Shown here one piece after another: positions 50,900-60,315 of a DNA stretch of 64,000 bases (its first letter is position 1; each line of letters begins with the position of its first letter). Both the position numbers and the translations under genes were made by a program. Below the pieces are notes generated by a model. That model had not been told where the DNA came from. It ran no database searches and was given only the letters and a program-made list of their open reading frames with translations. Source of the stretch: an uncultured Pseudomonadota bacterium (GTDB lineage: Bacteria > Pseudomonadota > Gammaproteobacteria > Burkholderiales > SG8-39); the NCBI GenBank assembly GCA_903829815.1, contig CAIKRR010000088.1, forward strand, positions 1 through 64,000. The letters run 5' to 3'.

Positions 50900-51678
50900 G
50901 CAGCCGCCAGAAAATCGGCCAGCGCAGCGCTGAAAGCCTGCGGCTGCTCGATCGTGGAAATATGCCCGGCCTGCGGAATCATCACGGTGCGTGCCCCGGG
51001 AATGAGCTCGCCAATCTGGCGGGTGGCGGCAGCCGAGGCATCCTGCTCACCCGCGATCACCATCGTCGGGCAACGAATCGAGGCCAGGCGCTCGGTGAAG
51101 TGGGTCTGCATCAGCGCCTGGGCACAGCCAACAAAGCCCTCGAGCGAGGTGCTGCGGATCATCGCTGCCAGCTTGGCGCGGCCCGCCGGATCGCGCTCGC
51201 CGAAGCCAGGCACGCACCAGCGATCGAGCGTGGGCTCGACCAGTGCCTCGAGGCCCTGCGCTTGGGCAATGGCCACCCGATCGCGCCACTGCTGCGCACC
51301 GGCCGGTGGCGTGAAATGACCCGTGTCGGCCAGCACCAGCCGATCGATGACTTCAGGATGCGCAAGGGCCAGTGCCTGACCGGTCATGCCCCCCATCGAC
51401 AGACCCGCGAAATGCGTGCGGCCAATGCCCAGATGGGTCAGCAGGCCGAAGACATCGTCGGCGAGCATCTCGAAATGGTAGGGGCCGGGCACCGGTGTGG
51501 TGAGGCCATGGCCGCGGCTGTCATAGGCGAGGATGCGCCAGCGGTCGGAAAGAGCCTCGATCTGCGGGTCCCACATGTGCAGATTGCAGGCGAGCGAGTG
51601 GCTGAGGGTGAGCCAGGGCAGCCCCTCACGACCGTGAATCTCGCAATGGAAGTCGATGGTGCCGACGCGGATCTTCAT
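50896..51678 (-). CDS. alpha/beta hydrolase, 3-oxoadipate enol-lactonase-like
   Basis: A 260-residue alpha/beta hydrolase. The nucleophile is S94 in FAGLSMGGMTG, the acid lies near GEQDASAAA, and the His in IPQAGHISTIEQP. LTLSHSLACNLHMWDPQI and ILAYDSRGHGLT are typical of PcaD (3-oxoadipate enol-lactonase), which hydrolyses an enol-lactone in the beta-ketoadipate pathway. No other pca genes are near, so it may act on a similar lactone or ester. The ATG at 51678 has AGGAG eight bases upstream. Confidence 0.87.
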   Translation of the reverse strand: MKIRVGTIDFHCEIHGREGLPWLTLSHSLACNLHMWDPQIEALSDRWRILAYDSRGHGLTTPVPGPYHFEMLADDVFGLLTHLGIGRTHFAGLSMGGMTGQALALAHPEVIDRLVLADTGHFTPPAGAQQWRDRVAIAQAQGLEALVEPTLDRWCVPGFGERDPAGRAKLAAMIRSTSLEGFVGCAQALMQTHFTERLASIRCPTMVIAGEQDASAAATRQIGELIPGARTVMIPQAGHISTIEQPQAFSAALADFLAAA

Positions 51679-51790
51679 GCTGTACTCCTTGACGATCGGT
51701 AGCGAGCGATCGGTTGACGCACCTGCCGGGCGACTCGGGCCGTGGAATACTTGCCGGTATACGACCCACCCGCGATGAGGATTTGAAACA

Positions 51791-53011
51791 ATGAAACTTT
51801 TCCATGGCGGCCGCGTGCAAGCCGACAGCGCCCGCGCACCCGAACCGCTCGACATCCTGGTTGGTGAGGACGGCCGCATCGAGGCACTGCTCGCGCCCGG
51901 CTCGACCGTACCCGATGCAGAGCGCATCGACCTCTCCCAGCGCCTTATCGTACCCGGGCTTCTGGACGCCCACCAGCATCTGGACAAGTCGCGCACGCTG
52001 CGCGATGTACCCAACCCGGCCGGTGATCTCGATGGCGCCATTGCCGCGTTTTCAGCCTATGCCACCCGCATGACGCAGGCCGAGGTCGAACGCAATGCCG
52101 AGCGCACGATCGCGGCCTGCCTCGAACGTGGCACGGTGGCCATACGCTCGCATGTGAACATCGATACCGAGTGTCGCCTGCGCAATATCGAAGCGCTGCT
52201 CGCCGTGCGCGAGCGCTGGGCCGACCGGCTGCGCGTGCAGGTGGTGGCCTTCCTCACCAGTGGTGGGGTGCATGCGAGCGAAGGGGCCGCCTGGCTCGAC
52301 TCGGCGCTGCGCGCCGGAGCCGATGTGGTGGGCGCCACGCCCAATCGGGCGCGCGATGTGGGGGCCTTCATGGATGTGCTCTTCGCCGCGGCCGAGCGGC
52401 ACGGCCGGCCGATCGACGTGCACCTCGATGAGCATCTGGACATCACCCATGTGCACTTCGATGCGCTCATCGAGCGCACGCTCGCGCATGGCATGCAGGG
52501 TCGTGTGGTGGCGAGCCACTCATCGGTGCTCTCGGCGCTGCCACCGGCTGAAGCCGGTCGCATCATCGAAGGGCTCGCCCGCGCCGAGATCGGCGTGGTG
52601 ACCCTGCCCGCTGCCAATCTCTTCCTGCAAGGGCGCAGCTACGATCGACTCACCCCACGCGGCCTCACGCGGGTGAACGACCTCGCGCGCGCCGGGGTCA
52701 CCGTGGCCTGCGCCTCGGACAACATCCAGGATCCGTTCGTGCCGACCGGTTCGGGCGATCTGCTCGAAATCGCACGCTGGACGATGCTCGCTGCACACCT
52801 CGCCTCGACCGAACTCGCGCGCGCCTTCGACATGGTGACGCGTCATCCGGCCAAGCTCATGGGCCTTGCCGCCGATCACGGCATCAAGGTCGGGGCGCGT
52901 GCCGACTGGCTGGTGACCGATGCCCTCGACGCCGAAGATCTGGTGGCAAGCGGCCCGCTCGCGCGGACGGTGGTCTTTGGCGGCCGGCGAGTGGCCGGAC
53001 CCGGGCACTGA
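51791..53011 (+). CDS. cytosine-deaminase-like amidohydrolase
   Basis: A 406-residue amidohydrolase of the CodA branch: HQHLDK (H61, H63), VHLDEHLD, ASHSSVL and ACASDNIQDPF (metal Asp), with N- and C-terminal beta-sandwich pieces. CodA-type enzymes deaminate cytosine, isoguanine or related cyclic amidines; other branch members open cyclic ureas. GAGGA lies nine bases upstream of the ATG. It is divergent from the PcaD-like gene and has no partner downstream except a Bug gene on the other strand. Confidence 0.88.
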   Translation: MKLFHGGRVQADSARAPEPLDILVGEDGRIEALLAPGSTVPDAERIDLSQRLIVPGLLDAHQHLDKSRTLRDVPNPAGDLDGAIAAFSAYATRMTQAEVERNAERTIAACLERGTVAIRSHVNIDTECRLRNIEALLAVRERWADRLRVQVVAFLTSGGVHASEGAAWLDSALRAGADVVGATPNRARDVGAFMDVLFAAAERHGRPIDVHLDEHLDITHVHFDALIERTLAHGMQGRVVASHSSVLSALPPAEAGRIIEGLARAEIGVVTLPAANLFLQGRSYDRLTPRGLTRVNDLARAGVTVACASDNIQDPFVPTGSGDLLEIARWTMLAAHLASTELARAFDMVTRHPAKLMGLAADHGIKVGARADWLVTDALDAEDLVASGPLARTVVFGGRRVAGPGH

Positions 53012-53091
53012 TCCCGCTGCCGGCAAGCACGGCGAGTGAGCCCTGTGGCTGAGGCCCGAGACCGATCGGATTCAGGCGCCGCGCATGTGTC

Positions 53092-54132
53092 TCAGTCGAG
53101 CTTGATCCCCGCCTTCTTCACCACCGGCGCCAGCTTGTCGTAATCGCTTTTCATCAACCCGGCGGCGATATCGATCGTGGCAGACTCGTAGGGCTCGAGC
53201 CCGATCTTGCCCAGTTTCTCGTCGGTATAGGCCTTGTCGCGCAGCACCCGGTTCAACTCGGTATGGAGCCGCTCGAGAATCGGGCGCGGCGTGCCGGTGG
53301 GGGCAAAGAGCCCATACCAGGACTCATCCTCGGCACCCACCACACCGGCTTCAGCCAAGGTGGGTATGTTGGGAAAAGCCGCCATGCGCCGCGGCGCCGT
53401 CACGCCGAGCGCGCGAAAACGCCCCGACTTCACGTGCGGCGCAAACGATGAAGGCAGACCCATCGCAGCCTGGATCGTGCCACCGAGCAGTGCGGTGACA
53501 CTGTCCCCCGAGCCCTTGAACGGCACATGCAGCAGTTCGATGCCCGTTGCCTGCGAAAAGACCTCCATCGCGATGTGATGCGGACTGCCGATGCCCGAGG
53601 TGCCGTAGGGGATGGCACCGGGCCGGGCCCGCGCGTAACGGATGAATTCCTCGGTCGTCTGCACCGGCAGCGAAGGGGACACCGACAGGATGAACACGGT
53701 ACGCGCAATGGTGCCCAGCATCTGCAGATCGCGCAGCGGGTCGTAGCTGAGGTTGTGATAGACCAGCGCGTTCATCACCAGCGCATCGGTGGACACCAGC
53801 AGGGTGTAACCATCAGGGGCAGCACGCGCGGCGGTGGCGGCGCCGATATTGGTATTGGCCCCTGCGATGTTGTCGATCACGAACACCTGCGACATGTTCT
53901 GCCCCATGCGCTCCAGGGCTATGCGCGCGACGTTGTCCATGCCGCTACCCGCCGGCACCGGAACGATGACGCGGATGGGCTTGACAGGCCAGGCCTGGGC
54001 CAGAGCGTCGCCTTGCAGACAGGCAAAGCCGAGCAAGGCACCAACCAGCGCGCGACGGGTGCCGTGCGCCACGACACGTCGCCCGATTGCGAACAGGCCG
54101 CGGATGAACTCGGTGTGCGAGCGAGTGGGCAT
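53092..54132 (-). CDS. tripartite tricarboxylate transporter binding protein (Bug/TctC family)
   Basis: A 346-residue Bug protein. The long n-region (about 30 residues) holds several Arg; cut near ALAQA. Motifs are VPVPAGSGMDNVARI, VIDNIAGANTNIG, APDGYTLLV and HVPFKGSGDS. The ATG at 54132 has GGAG nine bases upstream. It is divergent from the alpha/beta hydrolase at 54320 across a 187-base gap that holds CTTTACAA twice (54211 and 54239) but no gene. Confidence 0.92.
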   Translation of the reverse strand: MPTRSHTEFIRGLFAIGRRVVAHGTRRALVGALLGFACLQGDALAQAWPVKPIRVIVPVPAGSGMDNVARIALERMGQNMSQVFVIDNIAGANTNIGAATAARAAPDGYTLLVSTDALVMNALVYHNLSYDPLRDLQMLGTIARTVFILSVSPSLPVQTTEEFIRYARARPGAIPYGTSGIGSPHHIAMEVFSQATGIELLHVPFKGSGDSVTALLGGTIQAAMGLPSSFAPHVKSGRFRALGVTAPRRMAAFPNIPTLAEAGVVGAEDESWYGLFAPTGTPRPILERLHTELNRVLRDKAYTDEKLGKIGLEPYESATIDIAAGLMKSDYDKLAPVVKKAGIKLD

Positions 54133-54319
54133 GAAAAACGTCTCCGGAAGGCTTTCTGCAGGCACGTGATCCAATCGACAGGTGCTGCCGCGACCGACAC
54201 GAGATCACGACTTTACAACGTGGGCCCATCGGCTGCCGCTTTACAATGCGATAGCGTTGATGGCTCGCCCGCAAGCTTCATGAGCATCAGTCGGGTGGAA
54301 ACACGCAGGAGAATGAATC

Positions 54320-55648
54320 ATGGCTGGCACAAGCAAGCGCGCCGCGCGCGACACCGCAGACGATGACACCGACCCGGGCCCGCGCATGCAGCGCTGGACC
54401 GAGCAACGCTGGCTGCTCGACAACACGATTCGTGCCGTAGGGCCCGAGTGGGATCAGCCTCGCCTGGGCAACTACGCCACCGCCTGCGGGCCGCTCGTCA
54501 CCGGTGACATCGCAGCCCTGCGGGCGCGCATCCAGAAGCATGCCGACATCAACCCGGCCTTCGAAGCCGCGGCGCGCCGGCGCGAGGCGATGGCGCGATC
54601 GGCCCAAGCCGACGCTCACCCGGTCAGTGCGCGCGACAACTACTTTGCCGCGGCGGTGTTCTGGGCTGCGTCGCAATGGCCGCTCCTCGTGAACGACGCG
54701 CACAACCACACCAACAACACGCGCAAGCGCGAATGCTTTCTGGCGTATGCGCGACTCGCCGATCACCCGATCGAAGCGGTCTCGCTCACGCTGCCGGGCA
54801 AGGGCAAAGGCACCATTCGAGGCTGGCTCCACCTGCCCTATGGCCACAAGGCCGGGCAGCGCGTGCCCGCGGTGGTATCGATTCCGGGCATGGACGGCTT
54901 CAAGGAGTCGAACGTGGCCCTCCTCGGTGACCGCTGGCTCGCGCGCGGCATCGCCGTCCTGGTGATCGACGGCCCCGGGCAGTATGAAGCCGCGCTCGAG
55001 GGTGTCTGGTTCAGCGTGGCGGCCTGGAAGGCCACCGGGCGTGCAGCGTTCGCCTGGCTTGCGGCACGCAGCGACATCGATTCGGCGCGCATCGGCATCG
55101 TGGGCAACAGTTTTGGCTCCTTCTTCGCCACCATCGCCGCAGCGTGGGAGCCGCGTTACCGGGCGATTGCCGTCTCGTCGATCTGCCTCGAGCCCGGTGG
55201 CCACACGATCTTCGAGGAAGCCTCACCCACCTTCAAGCGACGCTTCATGTACATGGCGGGTGCCGCCGACGAAGCGGCGTTCGAGCCGGTGCGAAAGACC
55301 ATCACCTGGCGCGGGCATTCAACCCGTATCGCAATGCCGTATCTCTGCGTGGCCGGCGAACGCGACGAGTTGTGCCCGATCGTCTGGGCCGACCGGATGC
55401 TCGCCACCGTGCAGGGGCCCCGGCAACTGGTCATCTATCAGGAATCGCGGCACACGGTAGGCAATGTGCCCTCGGCCCAGTTCGGGCCGAACCCGGCGGC
55501 ACTGGTGTCAGACTGGATGCACGATCGGCTTGCCGTGGAGCAAGGCGACAACAAGGCCGGCAGCAAAGCCGCCAGGCCGCCCACCGACAGTCGCTGGTTT
55601 GTCGAGTCGAGCGGCAACGTCGTGAAGACCCCTTTCGATCCAGCCTGA
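54320..55648 (+). CDS. alpha/beta hydrolase (FrsA/dihydropseudooxynicotine-hydrolase-like)
   Basis: A 442-residue alpha/beta hydrolase with a helical N-terminal cap of about 170 residues, then the core: VVSIPGMDGFKES (oxyanion region), nucleophile Ser in IGIVGNSFGSFFATIAA, Asp near CVAGERDELCP and His in QESRHTVGNV. The large N-terminal cap resembles FrsA-type esterases and the C-C hydrolase of nicotine degradation. AGGAGA precedes the ATG. It is followed by a molybdenum hydroxylase large subunit gene after 75 bases, so the two may act together. The substrate is unknown. Confidence 0.85.
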   Translation: MAGTSKRAARDTADDDTDPGPRMQRWTEQRWLLDNTIRAVGPEWDQPRLGNYATACGPLVTGDIAALRARIQKHADINPAFEAAARRREAMARSAQADAHPVSARDNYFAAAVFWAASQWPLLVNDAHNHTNNTRKRECFLAYARLADHPIEAVSLTLPGKGKGTIRGWLHLPYGHKAGQRVPAVVSIPGMDGFKESNVALLGDRWLARGIAVLVIDGPGQYEAALEGVWFSVAAWKATGRAAFAWLAARSDIDSARIGIVGNSFGSFFATIAAAWEPRYRAIAVSSICLEPGGHTIFEEASPTFKRRFMYMAGAADEAAFEPVRKTITWRGHSTRIAMPYLCVAGERDELCPIVWADRMLATVQGPRQLVIYQESRHTVGNVPSAQFGPNPAALVSDWMHDRLAVEQGDNKAGSKAARPPTDSRWFVESSGNVVKTPFDPA

Positions 55649-55723
55649 ACCAGCCGCCCCTCGAAGAGACTTCATTGACCTGCGTTGGACCCCATTCACC
55701 TCCACTGACTTTTCTGACCCGCC

Positions 55724-58033
55724 ATGAGTGACCTCGACGACCTGCGCACCGCCGGCCCCACGATCGGACGTCCGATCGAACGGCGCGAAGATGAACGACT
55801 GCTGCAAGGGCGCGGCAGCTATGTCGGTGACATGAACCGGAGCGGCATGCTGTGCGCGGTGATCCTGCGCAGCCCGGTGGCGCATGGACGCATTGTCAGC
55901 ATCGATTGCACGGCTGCACGCGACATGCCGGGCGTAAGCGCCATCTTCACCGCAGCCGACATGCCGCAACCGGTACCGCGCATCCCGCTGCGTCAGGAAC
56001 CCCTGCCCAGCCTCGTGGTTTTCCACCAGCCGGTGATCGCCATCGACCGGGTTCGCTATGTCGGCGAACCGGTTGCCGTGGTGGTGGCCGACACGCGATT
56101 GCATGCCGAGGATGCGCTGGAAGCCATCCAGCTCGAGATCGAGGCGTTGCCGGTGATTGCCACGCGCGATCAGTCGGAAGCGGCGCAGACCCTCTTGCAC
56201 GAGGAGGCCGAGCGCAACTGCGCGATCACCCTGCGCGCGGTGCGCGGTGATGTCGATGCAGCGTTTCGCGATGCGCCCTATACCCGGCGCGAAAAGTTCA
56301 GCGTGCATCGCCACACCGCACTGCCGCTCGAACCCCGCGGGCTGCTCGCCGACTGGGACCCGCAGGCGGGCAAGCTCACCGTCGACGGGGCGACCAAGGT
56401 GCCCTTTGCCAACCGACGCATCCTCTCGGGCATGATCGGACTGGCCGAGGCCTCGATCGACATCCTCGAATGCGATGTCGGCGGGGGCTTTGGTGCACGC
56501 GGCGAGTTCTATCCCGAGGACTTCCTCATACCCTTTGCAGCCCGACAACTGGCGCGCCCGGTGCGCTGGGCCGAGACGCGCAGCGAACATTTCCTGGCTA
56601 CCAACCACGCACGCGACGCTGACTGCGATCTCCAGATTGCCTGCACCCGCGACGGGCGCGTGCTGGGCTTGCGCGGGCGTGCCCGCACCGATGTCGGTGC
56701 CTATCTGCGCACGGTGGGCATCACCCCGTCGCGCAACATTGCCCAGGTGCATGCCGGTCCGTACCGGGTCGAGAACATCGGCCTCGATGTGGCCGTGATG
56801 ATGACCAACAAGACCCCGGTGGCCACCTACCGCGCGCCGGGTCGCTACGAAACCGACTACTTTCGCGAGCGTCTGTTCGATCTCGCCGCCGACGATCTCG
56901 GTATCGAGCGCGCCGAGTTCAGGCGGCGCAATCTCATCGCACCGCACGAAATTCCCTGGAAGCTCTCGACCGTGGAGCCCTATGGCGACTCGAGCACGAC
57001 CGACAGTGGCGATTACGCAGCCGTGCTCGATCGCTGCCTGGAGGAGTTCGACTGGAAGGGGAAGTCGACCCTCAACGGGCAACTGATCGATGGCGGCTGG
57101 CACGGCATTGCCGTGGGTTGCTACATCGAAGGCGGTGCATCGGGCCCGCGCGAGAGTTCAGCGGTCGTCCTCGAAGCCGATGGCCGCATCGCGGTACATA
57201 CCGGCGCATCGGCGGTGGGACAAGGCCTGGAGACCGCGTTCTCGCAGATCGCGGCCGATGCCCTGGGCGTGAGCCTTGATCGCATCAGCGCAGTACGCCA
57301 CGGCTCGACCACGCTGGTGAAGGAAGGTTTTGGCAGCTACAGCTCGCGCTCGATCGTGATGGGCGGCTCGGCTCTCGTGGGGGCCTGCGCACGACTGCTC
57401 GCCCTCATGCGTACCGTGGCGGGCGAAAAGCTCGGCTGTACGGCAGCTGAGATCGTACTGCTCGATGGGCAAGCACGCGCCCCCGACGGACGTACCCTGG
57501 CGTGGGCAACCCTTGCCGAGGGTGGCGAACTCCAGGTCGAAGATACCTTCTCGAGCAGTGCGCGTACCTACAGCTATGGCACCCACGCGGCCCATGTGCG
57601 GGTGGATGCCCAGACCGGTGAAGTGCGTGTGCTCGACTACTGGGCGGTCGAGGACGTGGGGCGCATCATCAACCCGCTGACCCTGCATGGGCAGACCATG
57701 GGCGCGCTGGTGCAGGGGCTGGGGGGCACGCTGCTCGAGGAGCTCGTGTATGACAATGAAGGACAACTGCTGGCCGGCTCCTTCATGGACTACACCCTGC
57801 CCCGCGCCGACGACTTTCCGCACCTGGACGCCGTGTTGCTCGAGGCCTACCCCTCACCCAACAATCCGCTCGGCGCCAAGGGGGCCGGCGAAGGAGGGGT
57901 GATACCGGTGGGCGGGGTCATCGCCAACGCGGTGTCCGCGGCCCTCGCTCCCTTGGGCACGACCGTGCACGCCTTGCCGCTTTCGGCACAAAATGTGTGG
58001 CGCCTGATCGATCAGGCTACCCACAAGCACTGA
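55724..58033 (+). CDS. molybdenum hydroxylase large subunit (CoxL family), without adjacent partner subunits
   Basis: A 769-residue molybdopterin-binding subunit. It has IGRPIERREDERLLQGRGSYVGD at the start, DVGGGFGARGEFYPED, the active-site loop ATYRAPGRYETDYF, and the catalytic Glu in GAKGAGEGGVIPVGG. No FeS or FAD subunit gene lies within 8 kb on either side; the nearest set is at 15528-16924, about 39 kb away. It might share those subunits or use others elsewhere. The start lacks a strong ribosome binding site. Confidence 0.92.
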   Translation: MSDLDDLRTAGPTIGRPIERREDERLLQGRGSYVGDMNRSGMLCAVILRSPVAHGRIVSIDCTAARDMPGVSAIFTAADMPQPVPRIPLRQEPLPSLVVFHQPVIAIDRVRYVGEPVAVVVADTRLHAEDALEAIQLEIEALPVIATRDQSEAAQTLLHEEAERNCAITLRAVRGDVDAAFRDAPYTRREKFSVHRHTALPLEPRGLLADWDPQAGKLTVDGATKVPFANRRILSGMIGLAEASIDILECDVGGGFGARGEFYPEDFLIPFAARQLARPVRWAETRSEHFLATNHARDADCDLQIACTRDGRVLGLRGRARTDVGAYLRTVGITPSRNIAQVHAGPYRVENIGLDVAVMMTNKTPVATYRAPGRYETDYFRERLFDLAADDLGIERAEFRRRNLIAPHEIPWKLSTVEPYGDSSTTDSGDYAAVLDRCLEEFDWKGKSTLNGQLIDGGWHGIAVGCYIEGGASGPRESSAVVLEADGRIAVHTGASAVGQGLETAFSQIAADALGVSLDRISAVRHGSTTLVKEGFGSYSSRSIVMGGSALVGACARLLALMRTVAGEKLGCTAAEIVLLDGQARAPDGRTLAWATLAEGGELQVEDTFSSSARTYSYGTHAAHVRVDAQTGEVRVLDYWAVEDVGRIINPLTLHGQTMGALVQGLGGTLLEELVYDNEGQLLAGSFMDYTLPRADDFPHLDAVLLEAYPSPNNPLGAKGAGEGGVIPVGGVIANAVSAALAPLGTTVHALPLSAQNVWRLIDQATHKH

Positions 58034-58110
58034 CTCGAGACCCGCCCGGTGGCGGGCTCACGAGCCGTCCCTGTCACCCCTCACACACCTTGCACCGCGG
58101 AGAAGCCCGC

Positions 58111-59157
58111 ATGACGCATCGCCTGCAACCTCTGGCCCCGAGCAGCACCCGAGGACACCTTGCACCACGCCCGACCTTGCGCGCGCTGATTTCAGCCGCA
58201 TCGGTCGCGCTCTCGGCAATGGTTCTGCCGGGCATCGCGGCTTCGCAAGAAGTATGGCCAGCACGCCCGGTCCATGTCATCGTCACCTTCACCTCGGGCG
58301 GGTCGGCCGATCTGACCGCACGTCTGATCGGTGAGCGCCTCACCGAGATGTGGAAGCAGCAGGTGGTGGTCGAGAACCGCATCGGTGCCGGTGGCAATAT
58401 CGGCGTGGAAGCGGTGTTTCGTGCACCGGCCGACGGCTACACGCTGCTGCTTGCGTCGACCGCACAGCCGATCAATGTCGCGCTCTACGCGAAACTGCCC
58501 TTCGACCTCTTTCGCGACTTCGTGCCGATTGCACTGGCAGCGACGAGCCCGATGGCCATTGCGGTCCATCCACGGGTGAAGGTCAACAACCTGCGCGAGT
58601 TCACCGAACTGCTGCGCGAGCAACCGGGCAAGGTCACCTATGCAACCTGCGGGGTAGCCACCTCACATCACTTTGCCTTCGAGATCTACAAGTTCCAGAC
58701 CCGGACATTTGCCCTGCACATTCCGTACCGGGGCTGTGCACCCGCGGTCATCGACACCGTGGCAGGCCAGGTCGATGCCGTGGTGTCATCGCTCAACACG
58801 GTGCTGCCCCATCAGGCCACCGGCAAGCTGAAGATACTGGCCGTCACTTCGAAGAACCGTGTGGCAGGGGCCTCTGACATCCCCACCTTCCGCGAGTCGG
58901 GTGTGCCTGAACTGCGCGACTACGGCACCACGATCTACTACGGCTTCATGGCCCCGGCCGGCACGCCGAAGGAGGTTGTTGCCCGGATCGAGCGCGACGT
59001 GCGCACCGTGATGGCCAACCCCGAAGTGGGTCGCAAGATGTTTGCAGCAGGTCTCGAGGCCGGCTTCGTGAGCGGTGAAGAGATGGGGGCTCTCTTGCGT
59101 TCGGACGCCGAGAGCATGAAGAAGATCGTGGCCTTTGCCGGGATCAAGCCCGAATGA
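58111..59157 (+). CDS. tripartite tricarboxylate transporter binding protein (Bug/TctC family)
   Basis: A 348-residue Bug protein. The long n-region with hydrophobic ALISAASVALSAMVLP ends near IAASQE. Motifs are VTFTSGGSADLTARLIG, VVVENRIGAGGN, PADGYTLLL and HIPYRGCAPA (Arg where Lys is usual). It follows the CoxL gene on the same strand; a 6-base GC stem-loop (CCCGCC with GGCGGG, about 58043-58058) lies in the 77-base gap. The ATG at 58111 has GGAG about nine bases upstream. Confidence 0.92.
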   Translation: MTHRLQPLAPSSTRGHLAPRPTLRALISAASVALSAMVLPGIAASQEVWPARPVHVIVTFTSGGSADLTARLIGERLTEMWKQQVVVENRIGAGGNIGVEAVFRAPADGYTLLLASTAQPINVALYAKLPFDLFRDFVPIALAATSPMAIAVHPRVKVNNLREFTELLREQPGKVTYATCGVATSHHFAFEIYKFQTRTFALHIPYRGCAPAVIDTVAGQVDAVVSSLNTVLPHQATGKLKILAVTSKNRVAGASDIPTFRESGVPELRDYGTTIYYGFMAPAGTPKEVVARIERDVRTVMANPEVGRKMFAAGLEAGFVSGEEMGALLRSDAESMKKIVAFAGIKPE

Positions 59158-59175
59158 CAGCCTGAGCGGCGGCAC

Positions 59176-60144
59176 CTACTCGGCGCGGATGCCCGCCTCG
59201 CGGATGATGCGCGCCCAGGTGGCGGTCTCGCGGCGTATGCGGGCAGCAAACTCAGCCGGCGTGTTGGCCAGCGGATAGAGCCCTTGCGCCTCGAGCACAC
59301 GCCGGGTCTCGGTCGAGGTGACGATGGCCGCAATCTCCTGCTGGATGCGGTCGACGACCTCGGGCGGCGTTCGCGCGGGCACCAGCGCGCCGTACCAGGA
59401 GGGCAGATCGAAATCGCGCAGACCTGACTCGGCCAGGGTAGGCAAATCGGGCGCCGCTGGCGAACGTGTCGCCACAATCAGCGCAATGGCACGCACCTTG
59501 CCTGCACGCACCTGAGGCATCAGCGAAGGTACCGCGCCGAACATCATGCCGATCTGTCCGCCGATGAGGTCGGCCATTGCCTGCGTAGTGCCCTTGTAGG
59601 GCACATGCACGATGTCGATGCCGGCTTCACGGCGCAACAGTTCACCGGCAAGGTGCAGAGCCGACCCTACACCGGGAGAGCCATAACTCACCTTGCCAGG
59701 ATGCGCGCGTGCATAGGCGAGCAGTTCGCGATAGTTGCCCACGGGTAGCGCCGGCGACACCACAAGCATGTTCGGCGCGGTGGCCACCAGGGTCACCGGC
59801 GCAAAGTCGCGCTCCCAGTTGAAGGGCATATCGGGCATCAGCGTGGCATTGATGGTGATGTTGCCCTGCGGCACGAACAACCAGGTATAGCCGTCAGGGG
59901 CCGCGCGCGCGACCGCTTCGATACCGATATTGCCCCCAGCACCCGGTCGGTTTTCGATCACCACCGGCTGCCCGGTGCGGCGGCTGAACTGTTCGCCCAC
60001 GGTACGGGCCAGGATGTCGATCGGGCCACCGGGTGGAAACGGGGCCACCAGCCTCACCGAGTGCGAGGGAAAGGCCTGCGCGCAGGCGAGCGTCGGCCAT
60101 GAGAGCACGACAAGGGCCCAGGCCAGATGAAAAAGCGTCTGCAT
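59176..60144 (-). CDS. tripartite tricarboxylate transporter binding protein (Bug/TctC family)
   Basis: A 322-residue Bug protein, convergent with the previous one (18 bases apart). The signal MQTLFHLAWALVVLSWPTLA ends near CAQAF; the Cys lies just before the cut. Motifs are APFPPGGPIDILARTVG, GQPVVIENRPGAGGN, APDGYTWLF and HVPYKGTTQA. The ATG at 60144 lacks a clear ribosome binding site; a GTG at 60156 is possible. It is divergent from the deacetylase-family gene. Confidence 0.9.
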   Translation of the reverse strand: MQTLFHLAWALVVLSWPTLACAQAFPSHSVRLVAPFPPGGPIDILARTVGEQFSRRTGQPVVIENRPGAGGNIGIEAVARAAPDGYTWLFVPQGNITINATLMPDMPFNWERDFAPVTLVATAPNMLVVSPALPVGNYRELLAYARAHPGKVSYGSPGVGSALHLAGELLRREAGIDIVHVPYKGTTQAMADLIGGQIGMMFGAVPSLMPQVRAGKVRAIALIVATRSPAAPDLPTLAESGLRDFDLPSWYGALVPARTPPEVVDRIQQEIAAIVTSTETRRVLEAQGLYPLANTPAEFAARIRRETATWARIIREAGIRAE

Positions 60145-60315
60145 TGAACGAAGCACCGATCGAAGTCCGAGCAAGGGGTACAGGCATGGGCTGCACGAGC
60201 GATGGATGGTGCGCCGGCGGGCACCGGCCCGCAAGAGACCTGCCCCGGTTTGAACCATGCACCACGCAGGCTGATGAGCGAGAATCGGCCACCTCATTGT
60301 CCCGGAGTACCGATC

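Noticed and set aside
54211-54246. Promoter built on the two CTTTACAA copies
   Set aside because: Neither copy is correctly spaced from a -10-like box for the neighbouring genes.
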